NCBI GenBank assembly: GCA_021234155.1
Contig: JAJEKV010000033.1
Span: 10,920,163 to 10,984,162, forward strand
Source of the DNA: Isoetes taiwanensis
Lineage: Eukaryota; Streptophyta; Lycopodiopsida; Isoetales; Isoetaceae
Direction: 5' to 3'
DNA: 64,000 bases
A program made the position numbers and the translations under genes. Positions 11,720 through 24,474 of the stretch are shown one piece after another (within the stretch, counting starts at the first letter, position 1; the number at the start of each line of letters is the position of its first letter). Below the pieces are notes generated by a model. It did no database searches, was not told the origin of the DNA, and saw only the letters and a program-made list of their open reading frames with translations.

Positions 11720-12815
11720 TGGGGGTTGCTCTGTGTATAAATAATAGGGTGTAATGATACTAGCTTGTAAATAGAACAAAAGGTACTAGAATGGCATGTC
11801 ATGCCATTTTGCATTTGGCAAGCTTGTGCTCATGAGGCACAAACAAAGCAATATATATCAAATTCATTAAGAGTATGAAGCGTGAAGCATTTAAGATAAA
11901 CCTCTAAAGAATACGCACTTGCTGAGAAGCTCGAATGTGTTATTGACCTGCTTATTATCACAACTGAATTTTATTGGGTACAACGATCTTTACATGTACA
12001 TCAATACTACTATTACCCATTTCCTTGAAAGCATGAGGAGTAAATTGGTATAGTTGCAGATTCAATCGTGTAATCCACATAATTATTAGCTTTATGTTTT
12101 CAAATGATCTGTGTAGATAGCCTATGTTGTCACATGCCTATTCCACATTAAAAATGGATGCATCTTCAGTTTTAACTATGCTAGAATCAAAGCTTTAAGC
12201 TTGTTATTTTTTATATGAAAGATCATCAACACGAAAGTTTTTTTCTCACATGCACAAATAAACTGTCATATATTTATTGCAGCATCAGTACAATGTTTAG
12301 GATGATATGCTCACAAAAGAACACAGTTTATATTGTTTTCCCCAGCTTTCCTTAAACAGTAAAATATAGGGCTGAATAACTGCCATTTTAACCATATTCC
12401 CACCTCAATAAGACATGCTAGAAGCACCAACACAATGAGAAATAAAGTAACATCATATCAGTAGCAAATAAAAATTTTCAAAATGCTTTTCAGCTATGCT
12501 TTTCAAAAAATTTCAAAACAAGTCGCATTTAATTAAAGTGGGTTTCATGCAATTCCCATTTTCTTTTTACCCTATTATTTTTCACGAAAAGGATATGCAA
12601 ATCTTTTTTGGCATACTTATTTGTTGTGCAGACTAGTTTTTTCGTGTGAGGTTCGGTCCCTACGTGGATACATTTTGACACTTTTCTTGGATGGCGAGTC
12701 AAGAATACCCAAAGCACAATAAGAACCAAGGAAACTGCTTACACATTCAAAATATAATGATAGCATTTGAAAGGATTTTTTATTCATAAATGAAATGGTT
12801 ACAATGTATATTATA
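11720..12815. other. AT-rich stretch, no supported gene
   Basis: Only short frames with no motif are present on either strand. No repeat structure is obvious. Confidence 0.35.
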
Positions 12816-15800
12816 GGACGAAGAGACTATGGCGGTCGTACCATCACAATGGTAACATCCTCGTCACACACGTTCCACCTAATACGAACACCCAAGCGAG
12901 CATCTTCCGACCTTTTCTAAGCTTTAGGAGCAACTTGAAGAACGTGGAAAGCCTCGCGAGGAGGTGCCTATTGAGCTACAGGTTGGCCTGTTCAGTCGAC
13001 CTCCCTAGCCTTCTTCCGCATTCTTTATTCAATCGCCGGGTAAAAAATGCTTGTTCCCTAACCTCCATGGATCTTATGTAATGCTCCAAGGATCCTTTGC
13101 GCACTGTGAACCTGGAAAGTCTTCTTCCTTTCCTCCTCATCCTTTGAGTTTCCGTCGTACATGTGATCACGAACAAGCTTATCCCAAAGCTCTAGCAACA
13201 ATGTGGCTTGAGCGAGAGCTGTGCCAAGTTCTCTGCCACCTAGAAGAGAGGAATTGCATAATTAACAATTAAGGTGCTATTAGCCAGGAATAAAGAACAA
13301 AAGAGTTGCAAAACTGAAATAGCTAGTAGAGCATTCAATTCATCATTTGGACAAGCAGTGGCTTTCTCAACTTGCGAGTCGAGAATAGCCCCTAGAACAA
13401 AATGTACATGATTTTTCATGACAGAAATTAATACAGATTTTATAAAAAATAAGAGAGTAGTTTTTTGACATTCTTATGAAATTCCTTTTCCAATTAATCT
13501 TATTCACCATAACATTTCACATCCATCGCCCTCATGATTTTGCTGCTCTCTTGATCCACCACCTTCAGATTCGGATAGTTCTTTATTATGTGGCCACTAG
13601 AATGGAGAACACCGCCAACACCAGAACGAGATCAGACGACAACACTTATTTGTTTCATACTCTTCAGGCAAATAGCTTTTTGCGAGAATCGTATTATTAT
13701 GATAGCACTTGTAGGCGCTATCGTCTATGATAATCGTGTGTGCTTGTCGAAATCCTGGTAAGCTTTATAAACTCTTTCGAGTCTCTTAACTATGATAGAC
13801 TTCCCTTTTGTGATGGTCGGGTCGAGGTAGTTCACGTGCTCCACCTTTGGACATTCACAACATTTCTCTTGACCATTGAAGACCAGATGGCCACTTGGAA
13901 TCCCCACTCCATGCGCCACTCAATAATTTTGGTCAAGGATAGATCACCTTATCTGTGTTTTCGTCGACCTCTGTGAGGGGTTGAGCTCTAACACATAACC
14001 ATCTTAGTACACCACAGCCAAGACTCTGTTGACATCAAATATTACAAGCTTTGTGGGGCAATCTGAACCCCATTTGGAGTTTGGCTCTGACTAGATTTTC
14101 TATCTGGGATCCAGAGCCAAGACCTTGATTCCTTTATTTCTATTGCCTTTACCTGCCGCTGCGTGCGAGCTTGTAGCCTCATTTGCATCACAATCCTTTG
14201 GTGCACCATGCTGTTGACTTGCATCGAAACGAATGTGAGGTGTGGACGAGCACGGAGAACTGGACTCAGATGCTTGTGAGCGCAAAACTGATGGCGACAG
14301 AAGTGGACTGAAGTTCCTCAAATAACAAACATAATATGTCAGTAATTTTCAAGCTTTGAATTATCGATCGACTTTCTCGACTCACGAGTCGAGAAAGGTT
14401 CCAAGTTAGAAAGGAAGGAACGTAAGACTTGGAGGGGGGAGGGGAGGGAGTTCCTCGACTTGCGAGTCGAGAAACTCCCACAAAAGCAAAAAATAACTGA
14501 TAAACCATGGAAATACTCATCTCACATGAAGATTCCTATTATTTGTTCTGCCATCACCTCGTCTATCCCTTCAATATGTTCGTCGTTCCCTTCGTTGCCG
14601 TGGTTATTGGTCTCCTCATTTTCCGATTTACTATCATCCTCCTGACTCTTTCCATCCTTCTTTCTCTTTTCAAAATGATCTTGTAGCAGGTCCAAGTATG
14701 ACCTAATGGTTTCAACTAGTGCCTTGTTGCCAACTACAAATATTGACTTAATTTAAAGTAGCATAACCCCTTGGGAGAACAGGCTATTCATGTACCACTC
14801 ATACACAATCTGATCTCCCTCAACCAAGCTTGTGATTAAGTACTTGCTAAACCCTCGGCCGTATAGGAATCATGTGTATTGGACCTGCAACACCATCAAT
14901 GCTGACCTTGTCAAGTGAGGGCACATCCTCCATAAACTTCTAACATTTCTAGGGTGCCATATTCTCTTGTGATATCACAAATTTATCCATGTAATGGTAC
15001 TCGCTTGATCACCACTTTTCGGAGTCCATAACTTGTCGAGAAACCAAAATCAAAATAACTTTGGCAAAACTTGGTCACTTTTGTTCCAGCTTATACATGG
15101 AATATAAGATTTTTCTTGTTGAAATTAATATCTGCTGCCCATGACAGTTGTCTGATTGCCCGGCATGCAGAAGATCAGGAAATTGAAAGTATCTAGATTG
15201 ATTATATCCAAGCATATCTTGTACCACTGTTCAAGATCTGCCTTATCGTAGCATAGAGTGGGGTCTTCAATCATATTCATGGCAAATAGGGAGACATACC
15301 CAGGTGCCAGTTCCAGACTACTGAACCTCTTCTGATCCAAGGTTACCAAATAAGGTGGGAATTGTCACCCGTATTAAATGGCACGACCCCGAATCCAAGT
15401 TTGCACTTAAGAAGTGCCATGGCACGTTCAAAAAAGGATTCGATTTTCACATTGCGCTTAAGCTTGGTGGTGACATATGGCTGGCATAGTCGGCTTAGTT
15501 CCATCAGTTCATCATCATCAAGCTTGGCCTTCACCTTAAAATATTCGAAATCTTGGCTCTCGTTACAGGCAGCATTACAGAATTATGTGATACCCTCTTT
15601 TAATGCACGTCTTCTCTTCAGGACATTGCGTAGTCCTTTGCATCTTGCATTTTTGAGCTCCTTGTCTTCCTTACTAAAATTGTTCCATCCAGTATTTTGC
15701 TCCGTAGATCTAGGGTTTCTTTATCCGTTAAGCCCTATAACCTCTTCATAAATTGCTTGTCAAACAATTTTGGGTCAGGCCTTATCAGCAACTCTCCATT

Positions 15801-16333
15801 GTCGTCCTTCAGCCTAACCCTTCGCCCACAAGGTCAAGATCTTCATCCATTCTTCCCAGATAGCCTCGCTACAAAGGATGAGATCATACTGATCTGATAA
15901 GGATTTCTTGGGCTTTCTAGATGACCCCCTTTTTTTTTTTGTCCTCATCATCTACATCATCATCCTCGTGGCTCTCTAAAAAGGATATATCTGCACAGCT
16001 TCTCAAAAGTCTTCCACTTTTCTGAAGGAGCCTTGTTTCCTTTAGGGCGTTGAGGACAATCCAATTCTTTCCATTGTTGCTAAGCATATATGATCTGATC
16101 AGGATATGGACTGCAATCAAGAAACAAAGTCATGTCAATCATCCTACAGAGCGATAGACCCGACAAATAGTGTCCGAACTACACCAGGGCAAGAATAGAA
16201 ATTAAGAGTGATTAATTAAATAATGTACAAATACATCATGACTAACAAAAGAATTTCATAGTTTATGACGACATTCATTAGATATTGATGAAAACCTGAG
16301 TTTCTCTTCCTCGTCATCCTCTATGTTGACCAT
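12816..16333 (-). pseudogene. decayed multi-exon gene of unknown family
   Basis: On the minus strand, islands of protein-like sequence are separated by stops, frameshifts and probable introns. A possible start is the ATG at 16333, opening an acidic stretch (MVNIEDDEEEKLR) with a CAG/GT-like exon end. Further islands are at 16100-15917 (acidic, DDD/DED-rich, then Lys), 15890-15343 and 15349-15125 (the clearest, with MKAKLDDDELMELSRLCQPY), 13919-13725 (a CCEC cysteine cluster), and 13260-13075 (an Asp/Glu/Lys-rich helix-like stretch with LLLELWDKLVRDHMYDG). The order and shared strand suggest one gene. I do not recognise the family. A transposon-borne gene is possible because the region is embedded in repeats, but no transposase motif is visible. 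Confidence 0.4.
13361..14475. repeat. three copies of a short palindrome around CTCGACT-NNNN-AGTCGAG
   Basis: Hairpins occur at 13361-13389, 14372-14397 and 14450-14475. The middle copy has perfect 10 bp arms (tttctcgact / agtcgagaaa) around the loop cacg. The others carry one or two arm mismatches and the loop tgcg. They are separate from the neighbouring frames and look like an inserted or amplified motif. Confidence 0.7.
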
Positions 16334-16430
16334 TTTCTAGACCAAAAGGATATTAGGTGGAACGAGAAGATATCAACAGATGTTAAGACAAGTCGACACC
16401 CGGTGGCTAGACTCAGAGGAGGGAGGGAGG

Positions 16431-16631
16431 GAAACTCTAGAAACAACAGAATTCAGCTCAGAGGAAATGCCGATGAGGAATGCTAGCAGGCAACATGGAT
16501 ATATAGTAGACAGAGCCAAAGAAAGCCTGCGCCATAGAAGGCTCAGGCCATAGATAGATCTGACGCCAAAACAAGCGTCCCTTTCCCCAGAATGATGGTT
16601 CCCTTCTATATAAGAAGAGAACCATGGCATT
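16431..16631 (-). repeat. ~200 bp direct repeat, left copy
   Basis: It matches 22067-22285 in the same orientation at about 90 percent identity, apart from an extra 17 or so bases in the right copy near 22200. Read on the minus strand it opens with TGCCATGGTT and contains a ctactatatatcc TATA-like motif, so it could be LTR or promoter sequence. It lies about 100 bp upstream of the supposed start of the minus-strand pseudogene at 16333. Confidence 0.8.
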
Positions 16632-16639
16632 CTAGGGAA

Positions 16640-19000
16640 AGGTCCTTTGCAAAGCAATAACATTCGACACAAAGAGGAACCTACCTCCTCCAATCACAGA
16701 CCAAGACTACGAGCAAAAACAAGTAAGATCACTGAGAGGACAGGCGATTTCTTAACGACAGAGATGCAGAAAAGAAATATCATGGGAAACAACTATGAAA
16801 CTAAGACCTTTGTGTGATGAAGAACTGACTTGGAACTGGAGTGACCTGGTAGAGAACGACAAAGAATAATATACGAGGAGCAACCGATACCATGAGCGTG
16901 ACAAAAAAGAAACAACTGCCGAATGAGGTTGGTGAACCCAAAGGGAGTTGAGGCGAGACAAAAGGTGAGATTATTATGCAAAACCTAATACGGAATGGTG
17001 GGAGAAAGAGGGAGACAAATGATACAAACTTCATAAAGATGATGCGCCAACCACGATTAACAAAGAAGAAAGCCAAAAATATGGGGCAAATGGAATGCGT
17101 AAACAAATAAGGTCCAAAAAACCGTACACAAACCACAAACTACGACCACAACAATGTGCACATGAAAACAAATTGGATGATCAATGCATCAACAACGACA
17201 GCGAAGAAGAACCATATGACATGAAAATCAAAGCCTAAATTCCAACATATATCATCCATGTATAATGGACCCAAACGAACTTTCAAGAATAGTAACAACA
17301 TACAAGACAACTCACATCGGAGACCTTGCATAATTGGACAAATGAACAAACTGATAATCTTATAAAGGAAAGAATGCCAAGCAGGCAGACCAATGGAGCA
17401 ATCCAGATGAGCAAAATGGTGCAATAAGCTATAGTGGGCAACTGAGACAATTGGGGCAGAAATGAAAGCAGAACACAGAGATAAGAGATAAATAAAAACA
17501 ATATGGTCTGGCCGAAAATAGACACAGAGGGGCTAGCAGCCTCAAGAGAACAATATGATGAACAACCCTAACTGAGAGAAATGACTAGAGCAATAGCACT
17601 AAAAGGAGATAAGAGCAAGACAGATCACCGAGAGGGCAGGCGACTTCTTAATTGCATAAATGCAGAAAGAGCCATCATGGGAAACAACTATAAAACTTAT
17701 GAAAATTGGGTGATGAAGAAATGACTTGGAACTGGAGTGACCTGATAGGGAATGACCTAGAAACAAAGGATGTCAAAAACATACGAGGAGCAACCAATAC
17801 CAAGGGTGCGCCAAAGGTGAAACAACAGCTGAATGAGATTGGCGAACTCAAGGGAGCCGAGGCGAGACAATAGCTAAGAAGATGAAAAACTAGCCATCGA
17901 ATGCAAAACCTAGCAACGAATAGTGGCTTTTTTTTTGGGGGATGGAGGCATGAGGATACCAAATTAAAGACGATGCGAACTAACCATGATTTAACAAAGA
18001 AGCCAACACTAAGGAGAAAAATGAAATGCGTAAAAGACAAACAGACATGAGCACCGAACACACAACAAACTATAACCACCAGAAAGAGCACATGAACAAC
18101 AAAACATAAGAATCAATGTACCAACAAACTAGAGCGAAACCCATAATGACGAAACACTAAAAACAAAGACTAAATTCCAATGTAAATCATACATGTATAA
18201 TGGTCCCAAGCGAACTCTCAAGCATAACAACATAATACCAGACATCCTTGAGACTAATGAAGCAATATAGAGGATTAGACATAACTATAGAGACTGGAAC
18301 AACGAAATTCCAAGAAGTGAAATAGAATTATCTGGCACATGTGGAAGACGACATCAAGGGACTACGACTTGGTGAACACCTCAAACCGAGCGAACGACTA
18401 GAAGAACTAGGTAGAACATACAGGAGAAATGAATTGAGGAAGAGAAGGGCATAGAATCTTGCTTCCGAACCCGGAGGGGTAAAAAGAACAAACTTGCAAT
18501 TGGACAAAAGAACAACATAAGAATCCTATGAGCAACGAACACCAAGATGCAACCAGACAGATGGGACAATTCCAATGAGAAGAGTGGTGTAATATGCTAT
18601 ATAGGGCAACTGAAGGAACAAAGATGCTTGAAGCAGAAAGCAAGGCAGAACACAGAGATTAAAAAAAAAAAAAAAAACCGAACAATATGGCATAGTCGAA
18701 AATAGACATAGAGGGGCTAGCAGACCCAAGAGACATAATGAACAACACCAACTAAGTGAAAAGACTAGAGCAATAGCACCAAATGACACAACGGGAACAA
18801 CAATGTTGAAAGAGATAAAAGACACCAAGGGAAGCCAAGCCTAAGTTGAACACCCATCCCAAAACAGTCACAATCCATAGCCAACACCGAGGATACAAAA
18901 GCCATGCCTAAAATTCCAATGGTCGCAAGAACCAACTAGACGAGAAATGAACTACTTCTGGGAAGCTTGGTAAAGAATGAGATCAGATAGAGGATGGTCA
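16640..19000. repeat. degenerate ~0.9-1.2 kb tandem repeats, non-coding
   Basis: The block gatcac-gagagg-caggcgactt occurs at 16727 and 17622 with the following 200 bases conserved. The block gaaaatagacacagaggggctagc occurs at about 17514 and 18698. The plus strand is purine-rich and A-rich throughout, so the minus strand shows many open hydrophobic frames (Leu, Phe, Ser, Cys). Their repetition and poor composition argue against genes. A poly(A) run lies at 18660-18677. Confidence 0.7.
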
Positions 19001-20490
19001 AAGAGTAAGGATAAGATACTAAACAACATTCTCAAGAAGGTGCTAATGTACATAAATTGATCCAAGGAACTTATAAATGTCGCATGCAAAGGACAAGGGT
19101 CTTCGGGTGCCTAAACTAGGATAGAACAAGTGATAAAAAGGAAACGTGCATAAAACTAAAGAAACCTACCAAGTATAGAGCAATACAGAGTGAGTTGGGA
19201 CGAATATGACTCAAGGCAATAGAAACCGCTCCTGAAATTGAAAGGCGAGAGGAACAGATCGGGCGACCGAACAAACTATAACTGAGAATGCCACAAGAAA
19301 AGCAAGGGCCAGAGGAACTGATCAGGCATTGTGTAATGAACAAACTACAACTAAGAATATCATGAGATAAGAATACTAAGAGCAATGGAAAGAAATCAAT
19401 GAGTCAAAAATTTGAAGGGGCACATGGTTGGGTGGTCGTAACAATGACAAGGAACAAGCCACATAAGGGAATACAACATAATATATGCAACTAAAACTCA
19501 CAAACATCAATCTAGGAACTTCAACAGATCAAGCCATAATACATGCAAATGCAAACTGAGATATGGCCCTGGCAAAGCTATGTAAACATGGGCAAATGGT
19601 TTTCCAAAATACCACCAAGGTAAAACCTCTGCAAAACAACCAAGTATTAGCGACCACCACAAATGATACCAATAGACCAACGATGGAGAAACCCGAGATC
19701 TTAAGCAAAAACGACTACCTAATGCAAGCAAAGCTTATTGAAAAGGATTAATTGTGGTAGGGAAGAGAGATATAATGCCCACTACCATGCCGGGAAAACA
19801 ATAAAGATACGGGATTTGAAAGCTTAGATAAAAAGCCATATGGCACACTAACACGAATCACCTACTGATAATGAAATGTAACTACGGAAAAGTTCAGGAG
19901 GAGAGAAAATGTAGAATATTTTAATGGGGATGGTGGACAAAGTTTATATGCAAAGGTCGACGCAAAACACAAACTACATGGAAACTGACAAAAGTTCAAG
20001 CTAATATTGATGCCAAACATATGAAGGGTGCAGCATGGTTAAACAAAGAAGGGTGCATCCATGAAACTGCAATCAGATCTCGTAAACATGACTAACTGTG
20101 GTAGAAACACCAAAGTGATGTGATGGATCCAAAAAAAACATGCCGTCTGAAACCATGAAGCCGCATGATCTGCCCTAAGAAACCACCACAAAAAGAAGTC
20201 AGTCCATCGTTGAACTGTGTAGTTGCCAAGTTGGAACTAATTCCAATCCTTATCGACTCGACTAATCCCTGGAAAATAAGCCTGCAAGTTTCAATGGGTT
20301 CCTAGAGTAATGGGGTCAAGGAGCCACTATAAAAAGGAAAAAGAAAATAGGAAACAATGCAATAATGAGGTAACCAACAAAATGAGCCATGTTGTAACTG
20401 GGGATAGTGCAAGCATAAGGACTACCAAAAGGAATACCAACATACAAGAACGTGAAGAACCAAGAAAAAAGAAATACAAGCAAATAAGAA
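19001..20490. other. A-rich non-coding stretch
   Basis: This continues the same purine-rich composition as the repeats to its left. The paired motif agaatatcatgaga / gagaatgccacaaga near 19285 and 19355 hints at further degenerate repetition. No gene can be supported. Confidence 0.4.
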
Positions 20491-21860
20491 ACCTTGTTTA
20501 ATAAATTATGCACCAAGGACCCTTTGTTATAATGTTTATAACACGAGGTTTAATGTTCGTAACATAAGGGGGGCACAAACGACCTATGCATGGTGTCAAA
20601 CAACAAGGGAAAGATGAGGCAAGGACTAGACTGACCAAACTCAACAAAAATATAATCATGCACAAGGACCGACCTATGCATAAGGACCTTTTGTGATTAA
20701 TATTTAATAAATTATGCATAAGGATCCTTTGTTATAATGTTTTTAATGTTTATAACATCAGATTGCACAAATGACCTATGCATGCGTCAAATAACAAAGG
20801 GAAAGATGAGGCAAGAACTAGACTGACCAAACTCAACACATAAATTATTCTAATTATACAAATAAGACCCTGGGCAGAACCAAACCAAGCCCCAAGCATA
20901 TAAGGACCACCATAATATGACCTAGAACAACACAAACACAAAGCACACCACAAAACCCACTACAAGCCCCCAAATCGACCGGCACATGAAACAGAAACCA
21001 AACTATAAACAAAAATGAAACCGAGCAAGACGACAACAACAAATTAAACAAAAGAGATCGACAAGATTCCTACAGGCCAAACAAGACTCCTTACCAATCC
21101 AGAAAGACCCTTTCCACCCAAAAAACAGAACCTAGCTTTGCAACGACCTAGGAAACCCCAAAAACATAATGACCTTACCTAAACCAAGCACACCACAGAC
21201 CCACAACAAACCCCCCAAACTAACCGACAAATGAAAACGAGACTAAACAAGATGGCAATATAAACTGGCAAAAACGGCGGGCACGATCCCCACAGACCAA
21301 CAAGATGTCTAAGAGCAAGCCACACAACCTAAACCCCCGAAAAACACCATGATAGCACATCGAAAAACAATAAAAAAATGGACTCACATTTCAAATAAAA
21401 GACCTAGTTATAGGAAATAATAAAAAAGGGGCGACGGGATACCGGGCCCGGGGAACCCTGGACCACTCGAGATACCCAGACCCGGTAACCCCTGACAAAA
21501 AAACACAAGTGGGTCTGGTCTGCGCAAATCCGGCGGCCGACCTGAGGTCGGACCGCCCAACCTGGTGAATCCATGTGAGACCGCTTCGATTCTAACTGTA
21601 GAGGCTGCCAGGAAAAAAGGGTAAGATCCAAGCGGAAGGCCGAGAAGGTAATCAAGAAAGCCAAAAAGTAACAGGCCCGGGAGCAAACCAGGATAAAGAA
21701 CAGACAAATCAGAGCAGATGGCGCTTGAAACTGAGAAAAACAAACAAGAATGGCACAAAAAATCTTGAGGATCCAATCTCATGGCCAAGGAGGTGATCAA
21801 AAAAGGAAAAAAGGCAGCAGGCCCGGGAGCAAAGCAAGAGTCAGAAGAAAAGAATCAGAG
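20491..21860. repeat. short-period degenerate direct repeats
   Basis: A ~203 bp unit with aataaattatgca-aaggac and aaagatgaggcaag is seen at 20501 and 20704. A ~280 bp unit with aagcacaccacaaaaccca and gaccggcacatgaaa occurs at 20940 and about 21186. A ~150 bp unit with aggcccgggagcaaa occurs at about 21672 and 21820. All are in the same orientation. Confidence 0.65.
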
Positions 21861-22066
21861 CTGGAAATGGGGTTGGGAATGAAGAACAAACAAGAACAAG
21901 CACGAAAACTGCAGAGAGAACAAACCAAGGAACGAGCAGCAAATTCCAGTTGGATTGCAGGGATTGGGACTGCAAGAGTACCATGATCCAGAAGAATTGG
22001 TAACTCTGAGCCCAATCCATCTGAAGAAAACCAGAGACTAGAACCTAAATGAAAGAATAAGCAGAG

Positions 22067-22285
22067 GAAAACTCTAGAACAAAAATAATCCAGCTCAGAG
22101 GAAACGTCGATGAGGAATGCTAGCAGGCAATATGGATATATAGTAGACAGAGCCAAAGAAAGCCTGTGCCATAGAAGGCTCAGGCCATAGATAGATCTGA
22201 CGTCCAAAATGGCATGACGCCAAAACAAGCGTCCCTTTCCCCAGAATGATGGTTCTCTTCTATATTAGAAGAGAACCATGGCATT
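22067..22285 (-). repeat. ~200 bp direct repeat, right copy
   Basis: This is the partner of 16431-16631. The two copies bracket 5.4 kb of non-coding repeats, a layout that would fit a large non-autonomous LTR element (LARD) or a repeated promoter block. No primer binding site or polypurine tract could be confirmed. Confidence 0.75.
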
Positions 22286-22639
22286 TACTACAAAGAGTAT
22301 AGTATATGAATTTATGTAGCCTGTGAGAGTTTGTGTTATACTAAGTTTAAACATCATACATAATAATGTATGTAGCCTGTTGTAACAATGTGTGTTATGC
22401 TAAATGTAAAACATATGTTATAGATGTAGATGGAACAATTCGTGTTATACTAAAAACATCATAACCAATTCATATTACACTAAAAACATCATGTAACAAA
22501 TGGAACAATTCGTGTTATACTAAAAATATCATGAACAATTCATGTTCTAAAAACATCATGTAACAAATGGCAACGACAGGTTTTTCCTTGTGAATTAAGT
22601 AATAGCTTTTGTTGAAATAATGCTTACTAGATTCTTCTA

Positions 22640-23085
22640 ATAAATTAAATCTCTATGCTCGTCTAATATAGCCACAACATCCTTTCTGAAGGCAATACTT
22701 TTCAACAAGCCCATCAACTTTGGCAACTCTCTGTCATTAGGATCCCCTCGAAAAGCCTTAATTTGAACACCATTACTAGGATTTCTGCAGAAAGAGCGAG
22801 GTTTATCATCTACAATGATGGTCCTTCTCATGTCCCTGCGAAGACGAGATAGCTCCTTTGTGCGTTTTGCACCTTCAATTAAAGTGCAAGAATCTTTGTA
22901 GAGCCTATGAGAAATAAGGCAATTCTCTGGGTCTAGATTCTTCAACGCATAAGATTTGGTAGCAGATGTAAATATTACCAACTCGTAAAACGATGACTAT
23001 CTCTCGTAAAAATTCTTGGGCATGAGGACGTATTATCATGAATTTGGCATCTTCACAATGGACGAGAGTTTCGTTCATGTCTAGA
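22640..23085 (-). pseudogene. FCP1/SCP-like (NIF domain) phosphatase fragment, copy A
   Basis: The minus-strand frames match the haloacid-dehalogenase type phosphatases of the FCP1/SCP/TIM50 family. They read a nucleophile motif LDMNETLVHC, then RPHAQEFLRE, then VIFTSATKSYA, LDPENCLISHRLY, the TIIVDDKPRSF motif and GDPNDREL. In the family the first motif is normally DLDETL. Here the second aspartate, the general acid, is Asn. One extra base between FLRE and the VIFT block shifts the frame. This is a single exon-like piece beginning after a plausible acceptor (gtctag), with no full gene around it. It is a pseudogene piece, not an active enzyme. Confidence 0.85.
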
Positions 23086-23955
23086 TTCTAGACAAACCAA
23101 GGTGGGCATGGCCATACTCAAGCTCTGGGGTTCTAAGAGAGGACTGTTTGAACGCCTTGGCTTACACCTAAGTCTGAAAACTTCCATGGCGGCTAGCTCT
23201 TCTTTCTTTGTCCTTCGTTCTTCCACACCTGCTGCTCAAATAAAAATTTCGAAACTCCTTTTTAAAGCCCTTTGGGTTGCCAGTGCATCCTGTTCTCTCC
23301 TGGCTCGCTCCTGACCTGTCTGGCCTTCTGTTGAGCGGCTAGCTCCTGGGCACTCACATGATCTGGGGGGACTACGATGCGGGCGGTATGTTTGGTCCAT
23401 GGATGGTTGGCAAACTCTAGGGATGCGTGTGAGCCTTTTTTCTTCTTCCGTCTGGGCCCTTTTTTTCTTGAGCCTTTTTTTCTTCTGATAATCTGATCTG
23501 GGCTATCCGCATCAATCGCCTAGCAACAAACACCCCAGTCCTTCCTTCCAGGTCCGACTCTGCGCTTTGGATTTCCAGTAATTTATGTTTTTCTTTACGA
23601 TTTTGTCCAGGCACTCATGCTCATGCTAATATAGCTCCCAATATTAGAACTTGATCATGTGACATGCAGTTCACTTCATTCACAGAAGGTAATGTGGGCT
23701 TTGTATTACTATCCAAGGCTTATTTGGTGTCAAATTTACTGCAAGCTCAAATATGTGTTAGCACACTAAAGATGGCATGTAATCTTCTTCAATCCATGCT
23801 ATCTTTCCTTCTCCATTTCAATTGCTTAGAATGGATATGAGTTACATACCTGTACGAGAATAAATTCACTAACATGTACATATTGTTAGGTCATTTCTAG
23901 GAATGATTTAGGACATGTTTGTTGCTTGTCAAAATGCACTTTTCTACACTAAATT

Positions 23956-23973
23956 GTTTTGGATTTTATTGTC
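23956..23973. repeat. target site duplication of the L1 LINE, left
   Basis: The 18-mer gttttggattttattgtc is repeated exactly at 41540-41557. Copy B has a single copy of this sequence (about 53776-53793) continuing directly into attccatatc, which gives the uninterrupted site. Confidence 0.97.
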
Positions 23974-24474
23974 TTTTTTTTTTATTGAAGGCTATATATA
24001 TTATTTAAAAGTATATTAAAGTGTACAAAAAACTTTTTTCAAGGGAAGTTTAACCCTTAAAAGGATCAGCTTATACGGGATAACAGATTAAGATAGATAG
24101 AGTAGCAGTAAAAGCAAGAAGCAAAGTTCATGATGTTTTGAGTCCTGACTCAATGGATAGATAGGAGATTCTGATTTGTGCATTTTCTGGCCTTCCCCCT
24201 GAAGATGGAATGAAAGACACAGTAAATACACATGCATGAGCCTGCCATGGCCATGTTATATCTGCCTTTGGCATCCTTGGCTGTGCAAATGAGTTCTCTT
24301 CTGATGTCATAGTTCTGGTCACAACAGCAGCCGCAGGTGCAAATTGAATCCAAATGTGTCGATGTGTCAGCAGGTCCAAAAAACTTAATCCACTCCTGGT
24401 TGATCTCTGCTTTGATTTTCTTCCATTCAAGCCTCCTGGTTAAGATGAATAGGGTATCTGCAACAGCAAACATA

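Larger units (their letters stand above)
22281..23973. repeat. segmental duplication, copy A, left part
   Basis: It aligns to 43997-45245 and then to 53476-53780 at roughly 93-95 percent identity, with one ~130 bp stretch (about 23280-23410) missing from copy B. The alignment continues for copy A at 41558 after the LINE insertion. It contains a ~32 bp minisatellite (aacaattcgtgttatacta..) at 22435-22580. Confidence 0.93.

Noticed and set aside
16801-21051. Many open hydrophobic frames on the minus strand, resembling membrane proteins
   Set aside because: They follow from A-rich composition of the plus strand, recur with the tandem repeats, and have no conserved motif or start context.
22435-22580. 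CRISPR-like array (repeated ~30 bp units)
   Set aside because: The units are contiguous with no unique spacers, occur in both duplicate copies, and the genome is eukaryotic.
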